Source of the DNA: Xanthomonas sp. GPE 39
GTDB lineage: Bacteria > Pseudomonadota > Gammaproteobacteria > Xanthomonadales > Xanthomonadaceae
Assembly: GCF_000963005.1 (NCBI RefSeq)
Contig: NZ_JZHZ01000007.1
Coordinates: 565,532 to 629,531, forward strand
Direction: 5' to 3'
DNA length: 64,000 nt
Below the pieces are notes generated by a model. That model did no database searches and was not told the origin of the DNA. It saw only the letters and a program-made list of their open reading frames with translations. The position numbers and the translations under genes were made by a program. This document shows positions 1 to 7,727 of this stretch, piece after piece (within the stretch, counting starts at the first letter, position 1; each line of letters begins with the position of its first letter).

Positions 1-451
1 CGGCCAGATGGGCGGTGTCGCTGTCGCCGGCCAGACGGGTGATTTCGCTACGGTCCGGAGCCAACACGATGATGGTCGGATAGCCCTTGATACCGAAGCG
101 CTCGCCCCAGGCTTGCGCACTTTCCAAGTCGCCATCCAGATGCACCGCGACGAAGGCGCGAGTACGTGCGATGAAGGCCGGGTCCTTGAACAGCGTGGCC
201 TTGAGCCGATTGCAGGGTGGGCACCACACCGCGCCCCAGTAGAGCAGCAGCGGTTTGTTTTGTTCACGGGCTTCGGCGAAGGCATCGTCGAGGTCGCCTT
301 CGTGCCATGCGATGCCGGTATTGTCTTTTGCGGGGGCTGGCGCAGTGGCCTTGGGCGTTGCGGGAGCGGGTGGTTTTTCACAGGCGCTCAGGGCCAGCAA
401 CGTGGCCAGACTGGAGGAAAGCATGGCGGAACGGCGGAGCATACGGCTCAT
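1..451 (-). CDS. Thioredoxin-fold lipoprotein (C-terminus beyond window)
   Basis: About 150 codons are visible, reading leftwards from an ATG at 449-451; the end lies outside the window. The N-terminus has a lipoprotein signal (positive start, hydrophobic stretch, lipobox LALSAC), so the mature protein should be anchored to a membrane on the periplasmic side. After a Pro/Ala-rich spacer comes a thioredoxin-like domain with the redox motif WCPPC, preceded by LLLYWGA, and later a cis-Pro region (GYPTIIV). The CPPC pair and the DUF953/Thioredoxin_7-like spacing suggest a periplasmic thiol reductase or sensor rather than cytosolic thioredoxin. Its partner is not identifiable from context. A second lipoprotein of the same broad fold lies at 61817-62422. 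Confidence 0.85.
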   Translation of the reverse strand, partial: MSRMLRRSAMLSSSLATLLALSACEKPPAPATPKATAPAPAKDNTGIAWHEGDLDDAFAEAREQNKPLLLYWGAVWCPPCNRLKATLFKDPAFIARTRAFVAVHLDGDLESAQAWGERFGIKGYPTIIVLAPDRSEITRLAGDSDTAHLA

Positions 452-634
452 ATGAGGCACCGGTAGGGGGAGGGTGGCGCGACTGGGGCGGCCTCCTACT
501 TTACCCAGTGACCGCTGCTGTGGCACATCACGTTTGCATCTGTGCTGATGCCACTTTGGTTGTGCTCGCGATCACGGTATCGTTGGCTGTGTGCGCCATC
601 GGCTGGATCCGCGCCACGGATGCGGCGCATCCGC

Positions 635-1624
635 TTACTGCGTGCGTGTCATCTTTGCCGCGCGTGCATAGCGTTGCGCGATCACCGCGCAGACGATCAA
701 CTGGATCTGGTGGTAAAGCATCACCGGCAGCACGATCGCGCCGAGGCTGCCACTGGCGAACAGTACCTTGGCCATCGGCACGCCAGTGGCCAGACTCTTC
801 TTGGAGCCGCAGAACACGATCGAAATTTCGTCCTCGCGGGAAAAACCCAGTCGCCGCGCAGCGAATGTGATCAGCAACATCGCCAGCGCCAGCAATAAGG
901 CTCCGGTGACCGCCACACCGAGCAGTGCCGGCAGCGGCGTTTTACGCCATAAACCTTCGATCACCGCCGCACTGAATGCGGTGTACACCACCAGCAGAAT
1001 CGTACCCTGGTCGGTGTAGCGCAGCAGCGCGCGGCGGCGATCGACCCAGGCGCCGATCCATGGCCGCAACAGATGACCGGCGACGAACGGCACCAATAAC
1101 TGCAGCATGATCTTGCCCATCGCTTCCAGCGGATTGGCCATGGCGCTCTGTGCGCCGGCCAGCAGGCCCATCAGCAACGGGGTCAGAAACACGCCAAGCA
1201 GGCTCGACAGCGAGGCGCTGCACACGGCGGCCGATACGTTGCCGCCAGCCATCGAGGTGAACGCGATCGACGACTGTACCGTGGATGGCAGCGCACACAG
1301 GAACAGCGCGCCAATGTACAACTCAGGGGTCAACAGGACGTGCGCCAGGGGTTTGAACAGCAAGCCCAGCAGCGGAAACAGAATGAAGGTGGCGGCGAAG
1401 ATGGTCAGATGCAGGCGCCAGTGCAGCGCGCCAGACAGGATGGCCTCACGCGACAGCCGTGCACCGTGCAGGAAGAACAGTGCGGCGATGGCCAGGTCGG
1501 TGACCACGTCCATGACTCCCGCCGCAGGCCCGTAGACCGGCAGTAGCGAGGCGAGCGACACCGTGCACAACAGTGCCACGGTGAAGGGGTCGATGCGCAG
1601 GCGGGCGAGCCAGGAGCTGATCAT
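635..1624 (-). CDS. Bile acid:sodium symporter-like transporter (SBF-like, YfeH type)
   Basis: A 329-residue integral membrane protein with about nine or ten hydrophobic segments, matching the SBF_like family (YfeH of E. coli). The start is set at the ATG preceding MISSWLARLRIDPF; the frame stays open upstream for 63 codons, but that stretch is arginine- and serine-rich and unlike the family. Family features visible are the FLHGARLSREA segment after TM2, the PSTVQSSIAFTS motif and the late segment FCGSKKSLATGVPMA. Members are presumed secondary transporters of organic anions, but the substrate of this branch is not known. It lies downstream of dnaG on the same strand, 320 bases away, so cotranscription is uncertain. 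Confidence 0.85.
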   Translation of the reverse strand: MISSWLARLRIDPFTVALLCTVSLASLLPVYGPAAGVMDVVTDLAIAALFFLHGARLSREAILSGALHWRLHLTIFAATFILFPLLGLLFKPLAHVLLTPELYIGALFLCALPSTVQSSIAFTSMAGGNVSAAVCSASLSSLLGVFLTPLLMGLLAGAQSAMANPLEAMGKIMLQLLVPFVAGHLLRPWIGAWVDRRRALLRYTDQGTILLVVYTAFSAAVIEGLWRKTPLPALLGVAVTGALLLALAMLLITFAARRLGFSREDEISIVFCGSKKSLATGVPMAKVLFASGSLGAIVLPVMLYHQIQLIVCAVIAQRYARAAKMTRTQ

Positions 1625-1944
1625 GCGATGGGATGGTGCGATGCAGTCTGTATTGTAGGAAATGCAGTTGGTGCAGGCCAATCCAGGACGTGCGGCGTTG
1701 GCAACGAGCAAATCTATCGTTGCAACGCTTTTTCGGTCCAATTCACCGAGTGAAGGTGTCGGCAATGTTCGGTGAGACGCTGTCATGACCTCGGCGATGC
1801 AGGCTTGTTGCAATGGCTTGTTTCAATCCATTGCGACTGGTTTTGCGCTCACTTCAACGTGCGTCGTGCGTCGTGCGTCGATCACATGCCCCAATCCGGA
1901 TTTCGCATCCTCTGGCTCGGCTTTGCGCATCCGCAGGGCAGCGC
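1625..1944. other. Gene-free interval between dnaG and the SBF-like gene
   Basis: No convincing coding region on either strand. The only structure seen is a 7-base unit gtgcgtc repeated three times in tandem at 1859-1879. No clear terminator with a T-run was found after dnaG. Confidence 0.6.
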
Positions 1945-3681
1945 TCAGCGCAACGTCGCAAGCACCTTCAGTAGTTCGCGCAGTTCGTACTTATCGGTTT
2001 CGTCCAGTCCTTGCGCGCGTTGCTTGGCCTGTAGTTCGTCCAGGCGTTGTTGCAAAGTCTGTTTCTCCAGTTGCGCCATCACGTCGAGTAACTCTTGACG
2101 CCAGCTCGCGCTATCGCCGGGAATCTCCTGCATCACCAGTTTCTGCAGTGCGGCCAGTTCTTCGCGTTCGTGGAAGTGTTCCAGTAGCGCGCCAGTGGTG
2201 ATTTCTGGCCGCGTATGTACGATCTGCAATAGTTCGATGAGTAATTCGATGCCGGGTAGGCGCAGGCCGGCGAACGGATAGGGTGGTGGCAATTCCAGCG
2301 CCAGCGCCGGCATTTGCAGCAAACGTGCGATTGCCTCGCGGACCAGGCTGCGTTTGTGCGCCGACTGCACGGGCCGCACTGGGCTTCTGTTCGCTGATGT
2401 GGTGACGGGTGCGGCCGCGCCGATGCCGGTGAGTTCGGTCAGGCGCTGGCGCATCAGGTCGCCGAACGCGCCGTCGGGAATCTGCGCCAGCATCGGTCGC
2501 GCGCGCTCGGCCAGACGCGCCTTACCGTCGAGTGTGCTCAGGTTGATCTCGCGGGAAAGTTCGTCGAAGAAGAATTGCGACAGCGGCGTGGCCTGGGCAA
2601 GGCGCGTGTCGAATGCCGCCGCGCCTTCCTTGCGCACGATGGTGTCCGGGTCCTCGCCATCGGGCAGGAACAGGAAAAATGCCTGGCGTCCGTCCTTCAT
2701 TCGCGGCAGGACCGATTCCAGCGCCTTCCAGCCAGCGCGGCGCCCGGCGGCGTCGCCGTCGAAGCAGAAGAACACGTCCGGCGCATTGCGGAACAGCAGT
2801 TCGGCATGCTCCGGCGTGGTGGCCGTGCCCAGTGTCGCCACCGCTTGGGTCACGCCGAACTGGAACAGCGAGACGACATCCATGTAACCCTCGACTACGA
2901 TCAGCCGCTCGATCTTCTGGTTGCTTTGGCGCACCTGCCACAGCCCGTACAGCTCGCGTCCCTTGTGGAATAGCGCGGTCTCCGGCGAGTTCAGGTATTT
3001 GGGGCCATCGTCCTTGTCCAGAACGCGGCCGCCGAAGGCGATTACCCGTCCACGGCGGTCGAAGATCGGGAACATCACCCGGTCGCGGAACTTGTCGTAG
3101 ATGTGGCCGCGGTCGTTTTTGGAGAACAATCCGGCGCGGTCGAGCAACTTATGCCGACGCTCGTCGGTGCCTAGCGCATCCTTGAGCGCGCTGTAGCCGT
3201 CTGGCGCATAGCCGATCTGGAAGCGTGCGCGGTTCTCCGCATCCACGCCACGACCATCCAGATAGCTGCGTGCTTTGTCGCTGGTGTCGAGTTGGCGTTG
3301 GAAGAATTTCGTCGCCGCTTCCAGCGCCGAGTACAGGTCGCGATGGTCTTCGCCAGCCGCTTGTGCGGCGCCGCGTTGTTGCGCGTCGCGCGGCACTTCC
3401 ATTCCGGCGCGCTTGGCCAGCTCGTCCACCGCGTCGAGAAATTCGAGGCGGTCGTAGTTGATCAGGAAGCTGATCGCGGTGCCGTGCGCACCGCAGCCGA
3501 AGCAGTGATAGAACTGTTTGGTCGGAGAGACCGTGAACGAGGCCGAGCGCTCGTCGTGGAACGGGCAGCGCGCCGCGTACTCCTTGCCTTGGCGCTTCAG
3601 TGGCACGCGCGTGCCGATCACCTCGACGATGTCGGTGCGTGCGAGCAGATCGTCGATGAATGCGTCGGGGATGCGGGCCAT
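1945..3681 (-). CDS. dnaG: DNA primase DnaG
   Basis: Primase that makes RNA primers for the replisome together with DnaB. The start is set at MARIPDAF (ATG at 3679-3681); an in-frame ATG two codons upstream is also possible. The N-terminal zinc-binding domain is complete (C39, H42, C60, C63 in CPFH and YHCFGC). The TOPRIM core follows with VVEGYMD and the acidic CFDGDAAGRRA, then a C-terminal helicase-binding domain ending in a helical bundle. Length, 578 residues, is normal. It is the last gene of the rpsU-yqeY-yihY-dnaG set. Unlike the E. coli macromolecular synthesis operon, rpoD does not follow; a transporter does. Confidence 0.97.
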   Translation of the reverse strand: MARIPDAFIDDLLARTDIVEVIGTRVPLKRQGKEYAARCPFHDERSASFTVSPTKQFYHCFGCGAHGTAISFLINYDRLEFLDAVDELAKRAGMEVPRDAQQRGAAQAAGEDHRDLYSALEAATKFFQRQLDTSDKARSYLDGRGVDAENRARFQIGYAPDGYSALKDALGTDERRHKLLDRAGLFSKNDRGHIYDKFRDRVMFPIFDRRGRVIAFGGRVLDKDDGPKYLNSPETALFHKGRELYGLWQVRQSNQKIERLIVVEGYMDVVSLFQFGVTQAVATLGTATTPEHAELLFRNAPDVFFCFDGDAAGRRAGWKALESVLPRMKDGRQAFFLFLPDGEDPDTIVRKEGAAAFDTRLAQATPLSQFFFDELSREINLSTLDGKARLAERARPMLAQIPDGAFGDLMRQRLTELTGIGAAAPVTTSANRSPVRPVQSAHKRSLVREAIARLLQMPALALELPPPYPFAGLRLPGIELLIELLQIVHTRPEITTGALLEHFHEREELAALQKLVMQEIPGDSASWRQELLDVMAQLEKQTLQQRLDELQAKQRAQGLDETDKYELRELLKVLATLR

Positions 3682-3764
3682 CGGCATAGGATGCCACGCG
3701 TGCGTGTCCTCGCCACGGGTCCGGTGCTGCGCGGCGCGACCGATTCAGTGCGGTGGCACTGCGC

Positions 3765-4652
3765 TTATGGCGCTGGGTGGGTCGATTCCGGCGCGGTGGA
3801 GCGGGCGTGGCGCGCCTGGCGCTCGTCGATCACGGCGGTGATCAGCGCGCCCACGAAGAACACCACCGTGGCGTAATAGATCCACACCAGCAGGATCACG
3901 GGCGCACCCATGGAGCCGTAGGCGCTGCCCGGCGCGGCGGTGGCGATGTACACGCCGATCGCATAGCGCCCAATCACGAAAAGACAGGCGGTGATGGCGC
4001 CGCCGATGATTGCCTGCCGCCACGCCACGCGCCGGTCTGGCAGGTAGTGGTAGAGCACGGCGAAGGCCAGCACGTAGATCGCCAACGTGGAGGCGTAGCC
4101 CACCGCCGGCAGCAGTGATGGCATTCGTGCGAAGGCGACCTGCAGCACCGTGGTCAGGATCATCGAAATCAACAGCAGGAAACCCAGCGCGAAGACCACG
4201 CCGAAAGAGAACACGCGTTTCTTCAGCCATGGCAGCAGGCCGTCGAGCTGCTGCTTGTCGGTGCGGAAGATCAGATTCAGCGCATTTTGCAGTTGCGCGA
4301 ATACCGCCGTGGCGCCGACGAACAGCAATAAGGTGCTCCATAGTCCGGCCAGCGAGCCGATGCTGGGCTGGTTCTTGGCGTTGTCGATCACCGTCTGTGC
4401 GACCTCGCGTGCGCCGTTCCCGGCCAGTTGCCCAATCTGCGCGATCAGCGTTTGCTGCGCTTGCGGATATAGCGAGGCGGTCAGCCACAGCAGCAGTACG
4501 AGCAGCGGCGCCAGCGACAGCAGCGCGTAGAAGGACAGCGAGGCGGCCTGGGTCATCAGGTCGATCTCGGCGAAGCGCCGCGCCAGTGCCGCCGGCAGGC
4601 TTTGCTGCAGGCGGTCCAGATGCGTATGCAGGCGTGCGGATGATAGGGACAT
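3765..4652 (-). CDS. yihY: YihY/BrkB-family inner membrane protein
   Basis: A 295-residue membrane protein of the YihY (formerly BrkB / RNase BN-like) family. The start is the ATG at 4650-4652 (MSLSSARL), chosen because the 11 residues upstream of it lack family character. About six hydrophobic segments are visible, with the family's DLMTQAASLSFYALLSLAPL near the N-terminus and a late LVWIYYATVVFFVGA segment. The molecular function is unsettled; the old RNase BN assignment is wrong for this family. It sits between yqeY and dnaG. A second, longer paralogue lies at 60546-61820. Confidence 0.9.
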   Translation of the reverse strand: MSLSSARLHTHLDRLQQSLPAALARRFAEIDLMTQAASLSFYALLSLAPLLVLLLWLTASLYPQAQQTLIAQIGQLAGNGAREVAQTVIDNAKNQPSIGSLAGLWSTLLLFVGATAVFAQLQNALNLIFRTDKQQLDGLLPWLKKRVFSFGVVFALGFLLLISMILTTVLQVAFARMPSLLPAVGYASTLAIYVLAFAVLYHYLPDRRVAWRQAIIGGAITACLFVIGRYAIGVYIATAAPGSAYGSMGAPVILLVWIYYATVVFFVGALITAVIDERQARHARSTAPESTHPAP

Positions 4653-4775
4653 GGGCGCAGGATCTTCGGCGCGCGGCGTCGGCAACGCCAGCCCCGCGCT
4701 GCGCGCGGTAAAGCGCGGGCTTGCCGGTGTTGTAGCAGCCCCGCGCGAAAAATGGGTGAAGCGTGATGCGCCGGA

Positions 4776-5222
4776 TCAGCCGCCCAGTTGCTGCTTGACC
4801 AGGGCCGAGACCTGGCCCATGTCGGCCTTGCCGGCGAGCATCGGCTTCAGTGCGCCCATTAATTTCCCCATGTCGGCCGGAGTACTGGCGCCGGTCTGTG
4901 CGATCGCGGCCTGGATCGCGGCAATGATCTCGGCCTCGCCAAGTTTGACTGGGAGATAGCGCGCAATCACCGTGAGCTCTTCGCGCTCGATGCTGGCCAG
5001 ATCCTCGCGACCGGCGGCCTCGTACTGGTTCACCGAGTCCTTGCGTTGCTTGACCATCTTGTCCATGACGGCGATCACCGCAGCGTCGTCCATGTCCACG
5101 CGCTCGTCCACTTCCCTCTGCTTGATCGCCGCGTTGATCAGCCGGATCACGCCCAGGCTGTGCTTGTCGCCGGACTTCATCGCGGCCTTCATGTCGTCGG
5201 TGAGCTGCTGTTTGAGGGTCAT
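4776..5222 (-). CDS. yqeY: GatB/YqeY domain protein
   Basis: A 148-residue protein starting at MTLKQQLTDDMKAAMKSGD (ATG at 5220-5222), the full usual length for YqeY. The family resembles the tail domain of GatB, the tRNA-dependent amidotransferase subunit, and is suspected to bind tRNA; its exact task is unproven. The helical N-terminal half contains the family's LGVIRLINAAIKQREVDER stretch and the C-terminal half ends GQVSALVKQQLGG. It lies downstream of rpsU, beyond a strong terminator at 5363-5394, and upstream of yihY and dnaG. This order is common in Gammaproteobacteria outside the Enterobacterales. Confidence 0.93.
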   Translation of the reverse strand: MTLKQQLTDDMKAAMKSGDKHSLGVIRLINAAIKQREVDERVDMDDAAVIAVMDKMVKQRKDSVNQYEAAGREDLASIEREELTVIARYLPVKLGEAEIIAAIQAAIAQTGASTPADMGKLMGALKPMLAGKADMGQVSALVKQQLGG

Positions 5223-5362
5223 GACGGGTTCCACCGTGGAGGAAAAAGACGGGAGCATTCTAGGCAACGCCACCGCGACAAGCCGTTGCCCATGGGAATG
5301 GCGCGGCTGGTACAACCTGGCTGCGACAGCGCCTGGATTGCAGCGTGTGGCGAGGGAGACGC

Positions 5363-5394
5363 AAAAAGCCGGCGACGCTTGCGCGTGCCGGCTT
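5363..5394 (-). terminator. Rho-independent terminator after rpsU
   Basis: On the minus strand the sequence reads AGCCGGC, ACGC, a GCAA tetraloop, GCGT, one unpaired C, then GCCGGCT followed directly by a run of T. This is a classic GC stem plus T-tract, about 60 bases beyond the rpsU stop. It should make rpsU mostly monocistronic and leave yqeY-yihY-dnaG dependent on read-through or their own promoter. Confidence 0.85.
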
Positions 5395-5454
5395 CGTGGG
5401 CTTACCGTAGCGCCTGCCCAAACCAGCAGGCCGCGCTACCGTAGGCCGCGATCC

Positions 5455-5670
5455 TCAGTACAGGCGCTGGCGCTTGGTGACGTCGCGCGAGGTGCGGCGC
5501 AGTTGACGCTTCACCGCAGCGGCGGCTTTGCGCTTGCGTTCCTGGGTCGGCTTTTCGTAGAACTCGCGCTTGCGGGTTTCGGCCAGTACGCCGGCCTTTT
5601 CGCAGGTGCGCTTGAAGCGACGGAGCGCAAACTCGAAGGGCTCGTTTTCGCGGACTTTGACGCTGGGCAT
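5455..5670 (-). CDS. rpsU: 30S ribosomal protein S21
   Basis: Exactly 71 residues from the ATG at 5668-5670, the standard S21 length, starting [20 protein letters not shown]. The protein is very basic and contains the conserved CEKAGVLAE segment and the Arg/Lys-rich C-terminus that ends RQRLY. S21 binds the 30S platform near the anti-Shine-Dalgarno region. The gene is divergent from tsaD, with 121 bases between the start codons; this is the conserved rpsU/tsaD arrangement seen in many Gammaproteobacteria. Confidence 0.98.
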   Translation of the reverse strand: MPSVKVRENEPFEFALRRFKRTCEKAGVLAETRKREFYEKPTQERKRKAAAAVKRQLRRTSRDVTKRQRLY

Positions 5671-5791
5671 GGAATCTCCGGGGCACAATGGTGACCGGGT
5701 CACGCCCGGCGAGCCGCACATTATAGCGACGGATTCTCGCGCTGCAAGCACGGGGTTTGGCCTGCCGCCGATTCGGCCCCACAATGCACGG

Positions 5792-6940
5792 ATGAATGTG
5801 CTCGGCATTGAATCCAGTTGCGACGAAACCGGCGTCGCTGTCTACGACACCACCCGCTCCGGTGCGGCCGCGCTGCGCGCGCACGGGCTGTACAGCCAGA
5901 TCGCACTGCACGCCGAATACGGCGGGGTCGTGCCGGAACTGGCCAGCCGTGACCACGTGCGCAAGCTGCTGCCCCTGATCCGCCAGACCCTGGCCGAAGC
6001 CGATTTGCAGGTGCGCGACCTGGACGGTGTGGCCTATACCGCCGGGCCGGGTCTGGTCGGCGCGCTGCTGGTCGGCGCAGGTGTCGCCCGCGCGCTGGCC
6101 TGGGCGCTGGAAGTGCCGGCGATCGGCGTGCACCACATGGAAGGCCACTTGCTAGCGCCACTGATGGAAGACCCGGACCCGGCGCTCGGTGTGCCGGAAC
6201 CGCCATTCGTGGCGCTGTTGGTGTCCGGCGGGCACACGCAGTTGATCGCGGTGGAGGCCATCGGTCGTTACCGGCTGCTCGGCGAGACCCTGGACGATGC
6301 GGCCGGCGAGGCCTTCGACAAGACCGCCAAGATGATGGGGCTACCGTATCCGGGCGGTCCGCAGTTGGCGGCGCTGGCCGCGCAGGGCACGCCGGGGCGC
6401 TTTCGTTTCGCGCGCCCGATGACCGACCGACCGGGCCTGGATTTCAGCTTTTCCGGGCTCAAGACCCAGGTGCTGCTGGCCTGGCGGGGCTGCGACCAAT
6501 CCGACGCGGTGCGCGCGGATATCGCGCGCGGCTTCGAGGATGCGGTGGTGGAGACGCTGGCGATCAAGTGTGAACGCGCGCTGGAGGCGGCCGGGAGTCA
6601 CACCCTCGTGGTTGCCGGCGGCGTCGGTGCCAACCAGCGCTTGCGCGCGCGCTTGCAGGCGATGGCGCAGGCGCGCGGCGGCCGCGCTTGCTTTCCGCGT
6701 CCGGCGCTGTGTACCGATAATGGCGCGATGATCGCCTTCGCTGGCGCATTGCGCTTGCAGGCCGGGCTGCGCGACGCCACGGACGCCGTGCTGGTGACTC
6801 CACGTTGGGAGATGGCGTCGCTGCCGCCATTGGTGGCCGGGTTGCCGACGCAGGAGGCGCGCACCAACGGCCCCGGCGATGCTCCAACAGATGCTGTTCC
6901 GGGGCGCGAATCCCGGGTTTCAGGTGATGGTAATGGATAA
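5792..6940 (+). CDS. tsaD: tRNA N6-threonylcarbamoyladenosine synthase subunit TsaD
   Basis: The ASKHA-fold subunit that, with TsaB and TsaE, transfers the threonylcarbamoyl group to A37 of ANN-decoding tRNAs. The start is the ATG at 5792 ([14 protein letters not shown]), the canonical beginning. Metal ligands H115 and H119 are visible in VHHMEGHL, the phosphate loop in LVSGGHTQL, and the late [12 protein letters not shown] supplies the third ligand. At 382 residues it is some 30 longer than usual: after the normal end near VTPRWEM the frame continues through a low-similarity tail that overlaps the folB start by 8 bases. The overlap suggests coupled translation. Confidence 0.97.
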   Translation: MNVLGIESSCDETGVAVYDTTRSGAAALRAHGLYSQIALHAEYGGVVPELASRDHVRKLLPLIRQTLAEADLQVRDLDGVAYTAGPGLVGALLVGAGVARALAWALEVPAIGVHHMEGHLLAPLMEDPDPALGVPEPPFVALLVSGGHTQLIAVEAIGRYRLLGETLDDAAGEAFDKTAKMMGLPYPGGPQLAALAAQGTPGRFRFARPMTDRPGLDFSFSGLKTQVLLAWRGCDQSDAVRADIARGFEDAVVETLAIKCERALEAAGSHTLVVAGGVGANQRLRARLQAMAQARGGRACFPRPALCTDNGAMIAFAGALRLQAGLRDATDAVLVTPRWEMASLPPLVAGLPTQEARTNGPGDAPTDAVPGRESRVSGDGNG

Positions 6941-7292
6941 AGTCTTTATCGAAGGTCTGGAAATCGATGCCTTGATCGGCATCTACGATTGGGAGCGCCG
7001 GATCCGGCAGACGCTGCGTTTCGACCTGGAAATGGGTTTCGACAACCGCATCCCCGCCGCCAGCGACGACATCGCCGATACGCTGAATTACAAGGCGATC
7101 AGCAAGCGCATGGTGGAGTTGGTCGAGCAATCCGATCACGGCCTGGTGGAAACCTTGGCCGAGCGCTGTGCGGCGATGATTTTGGACGAGTTCGCGGTGC
7201 ACTGGTTGCGCTTGAAGCTGAGCAAGCCCGGAGCGGTGCGCGGCGCACTGGCCGTGGGCGTGATGATCGAGCGCAGCCGTCAGGGCGGATGA
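6933..7292 (+). CDS. folB: Dihydroneopterin aldolase FolB
   Basis: A 119-residue enzyme of folate synthesis converting 7,8-dihydroneopterin to 6-hydroxymethyl-dihydropterin. The start is the ATG at 6933 ([16 protein letters not shown]), which matches the family; the frame is open a little further upstream inside tsaD. Family landmarks are IGIYDWER, the DTLNYKAI segment, and [14 protein letters not shown] carrying the pterin-binding glutamate, with a lysine of the KLSKPGAV loop near the C-terminus. It overlaps the end of tsaD by 8 bases and is likely cotranscribed with it. Confidence 0.96.
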   Translation: MDKVFIEGLEIDALIGIYDWERRIRQTLRFDLEMGFDNRIPAASDDIADTLNYKAISKRMVELVEQSDHGLVETLAERCAAMILDEFAVHWLRLKLSKPGAVRGALAVGVMIERSRQGG

Positions 7293-7701
7293 CGTGGCCT
7301 GGGATGCCATCGCATCCGGCGTGCGTGCGTTGAAGCCGGATGGCGAGCGCTGCTGCGGCGATCCCCAGATCCGGCAGCGGCCAGAGCATGTGATGAACGT
7401 CGACGTGAGTGCCTGGCCTGCCGAGGCGTGTTGAGACTGCCAGTGGCGCAGTGCATGACGCCGCGCTTGCAAGTGGTTTCCTGGCGTTCGCGCATCGGTG
7501 CCGATGCTGCCCGTCCTGCGCACGATCTTGCGCTGCATCCAGGCACGCCGCTGCTGTAGGCAGTGTGTCGGGCGGTAGTGGCTCGGCAGGCCGACTGGGT
7601 GGCGATTGGATCGTGGCGGGGCGTGAGGCAATGTTCCGAACAGCGCGTGCGCTCGCCGGGATTTGCCTCATCGTCTTGCCCCAGCGCTAAACTCGGCAGT
7701 T
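7293..7701. other. Gene-free interval upstream of the GH3 gene
   Basis: No gene is recognisable. The GH3 frame stays open upstream into this stretch, but its residues there are arginine- and serine-rich and unlike the family. A short inverted repeat tgaggcaa / ttgcctca with a long loop lies near 7624-7670. The regulatory element listed next closes the interval. Confidence 0.6.
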
Positions 7702-7716
7702 ATGTAAGCGTTTTCT
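7702..7716. promoter_or_regulatory. LacI-family-type operator before the GH3 gene
   Basis: The sequence atgtaagcgttttct (core tgtaagcgttttc, 7703-7715) closely resembles operators of LacI/GalR-family sugar regulators, which centre on AAGCG.TTT or its complement GAAAACGCTTACA. It ends 12 bases before the ATG of the GH3 gene, where a bound repressor would cover the ribosome-binding region and the transcript start. A site here predicts sugar-dependent control of the beta-glucosidase. No LacI-family gene is present in the window. Confidence 0.6.
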
Positions 7717-7727
7717 CAAAGGGCCTC

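Noticed and set aside
1859..1879. Three tandem copies of gtgcgtc
   Set aside because: Too short and isolated to be a functional repeat array; could be chance in GC-rich DNA.
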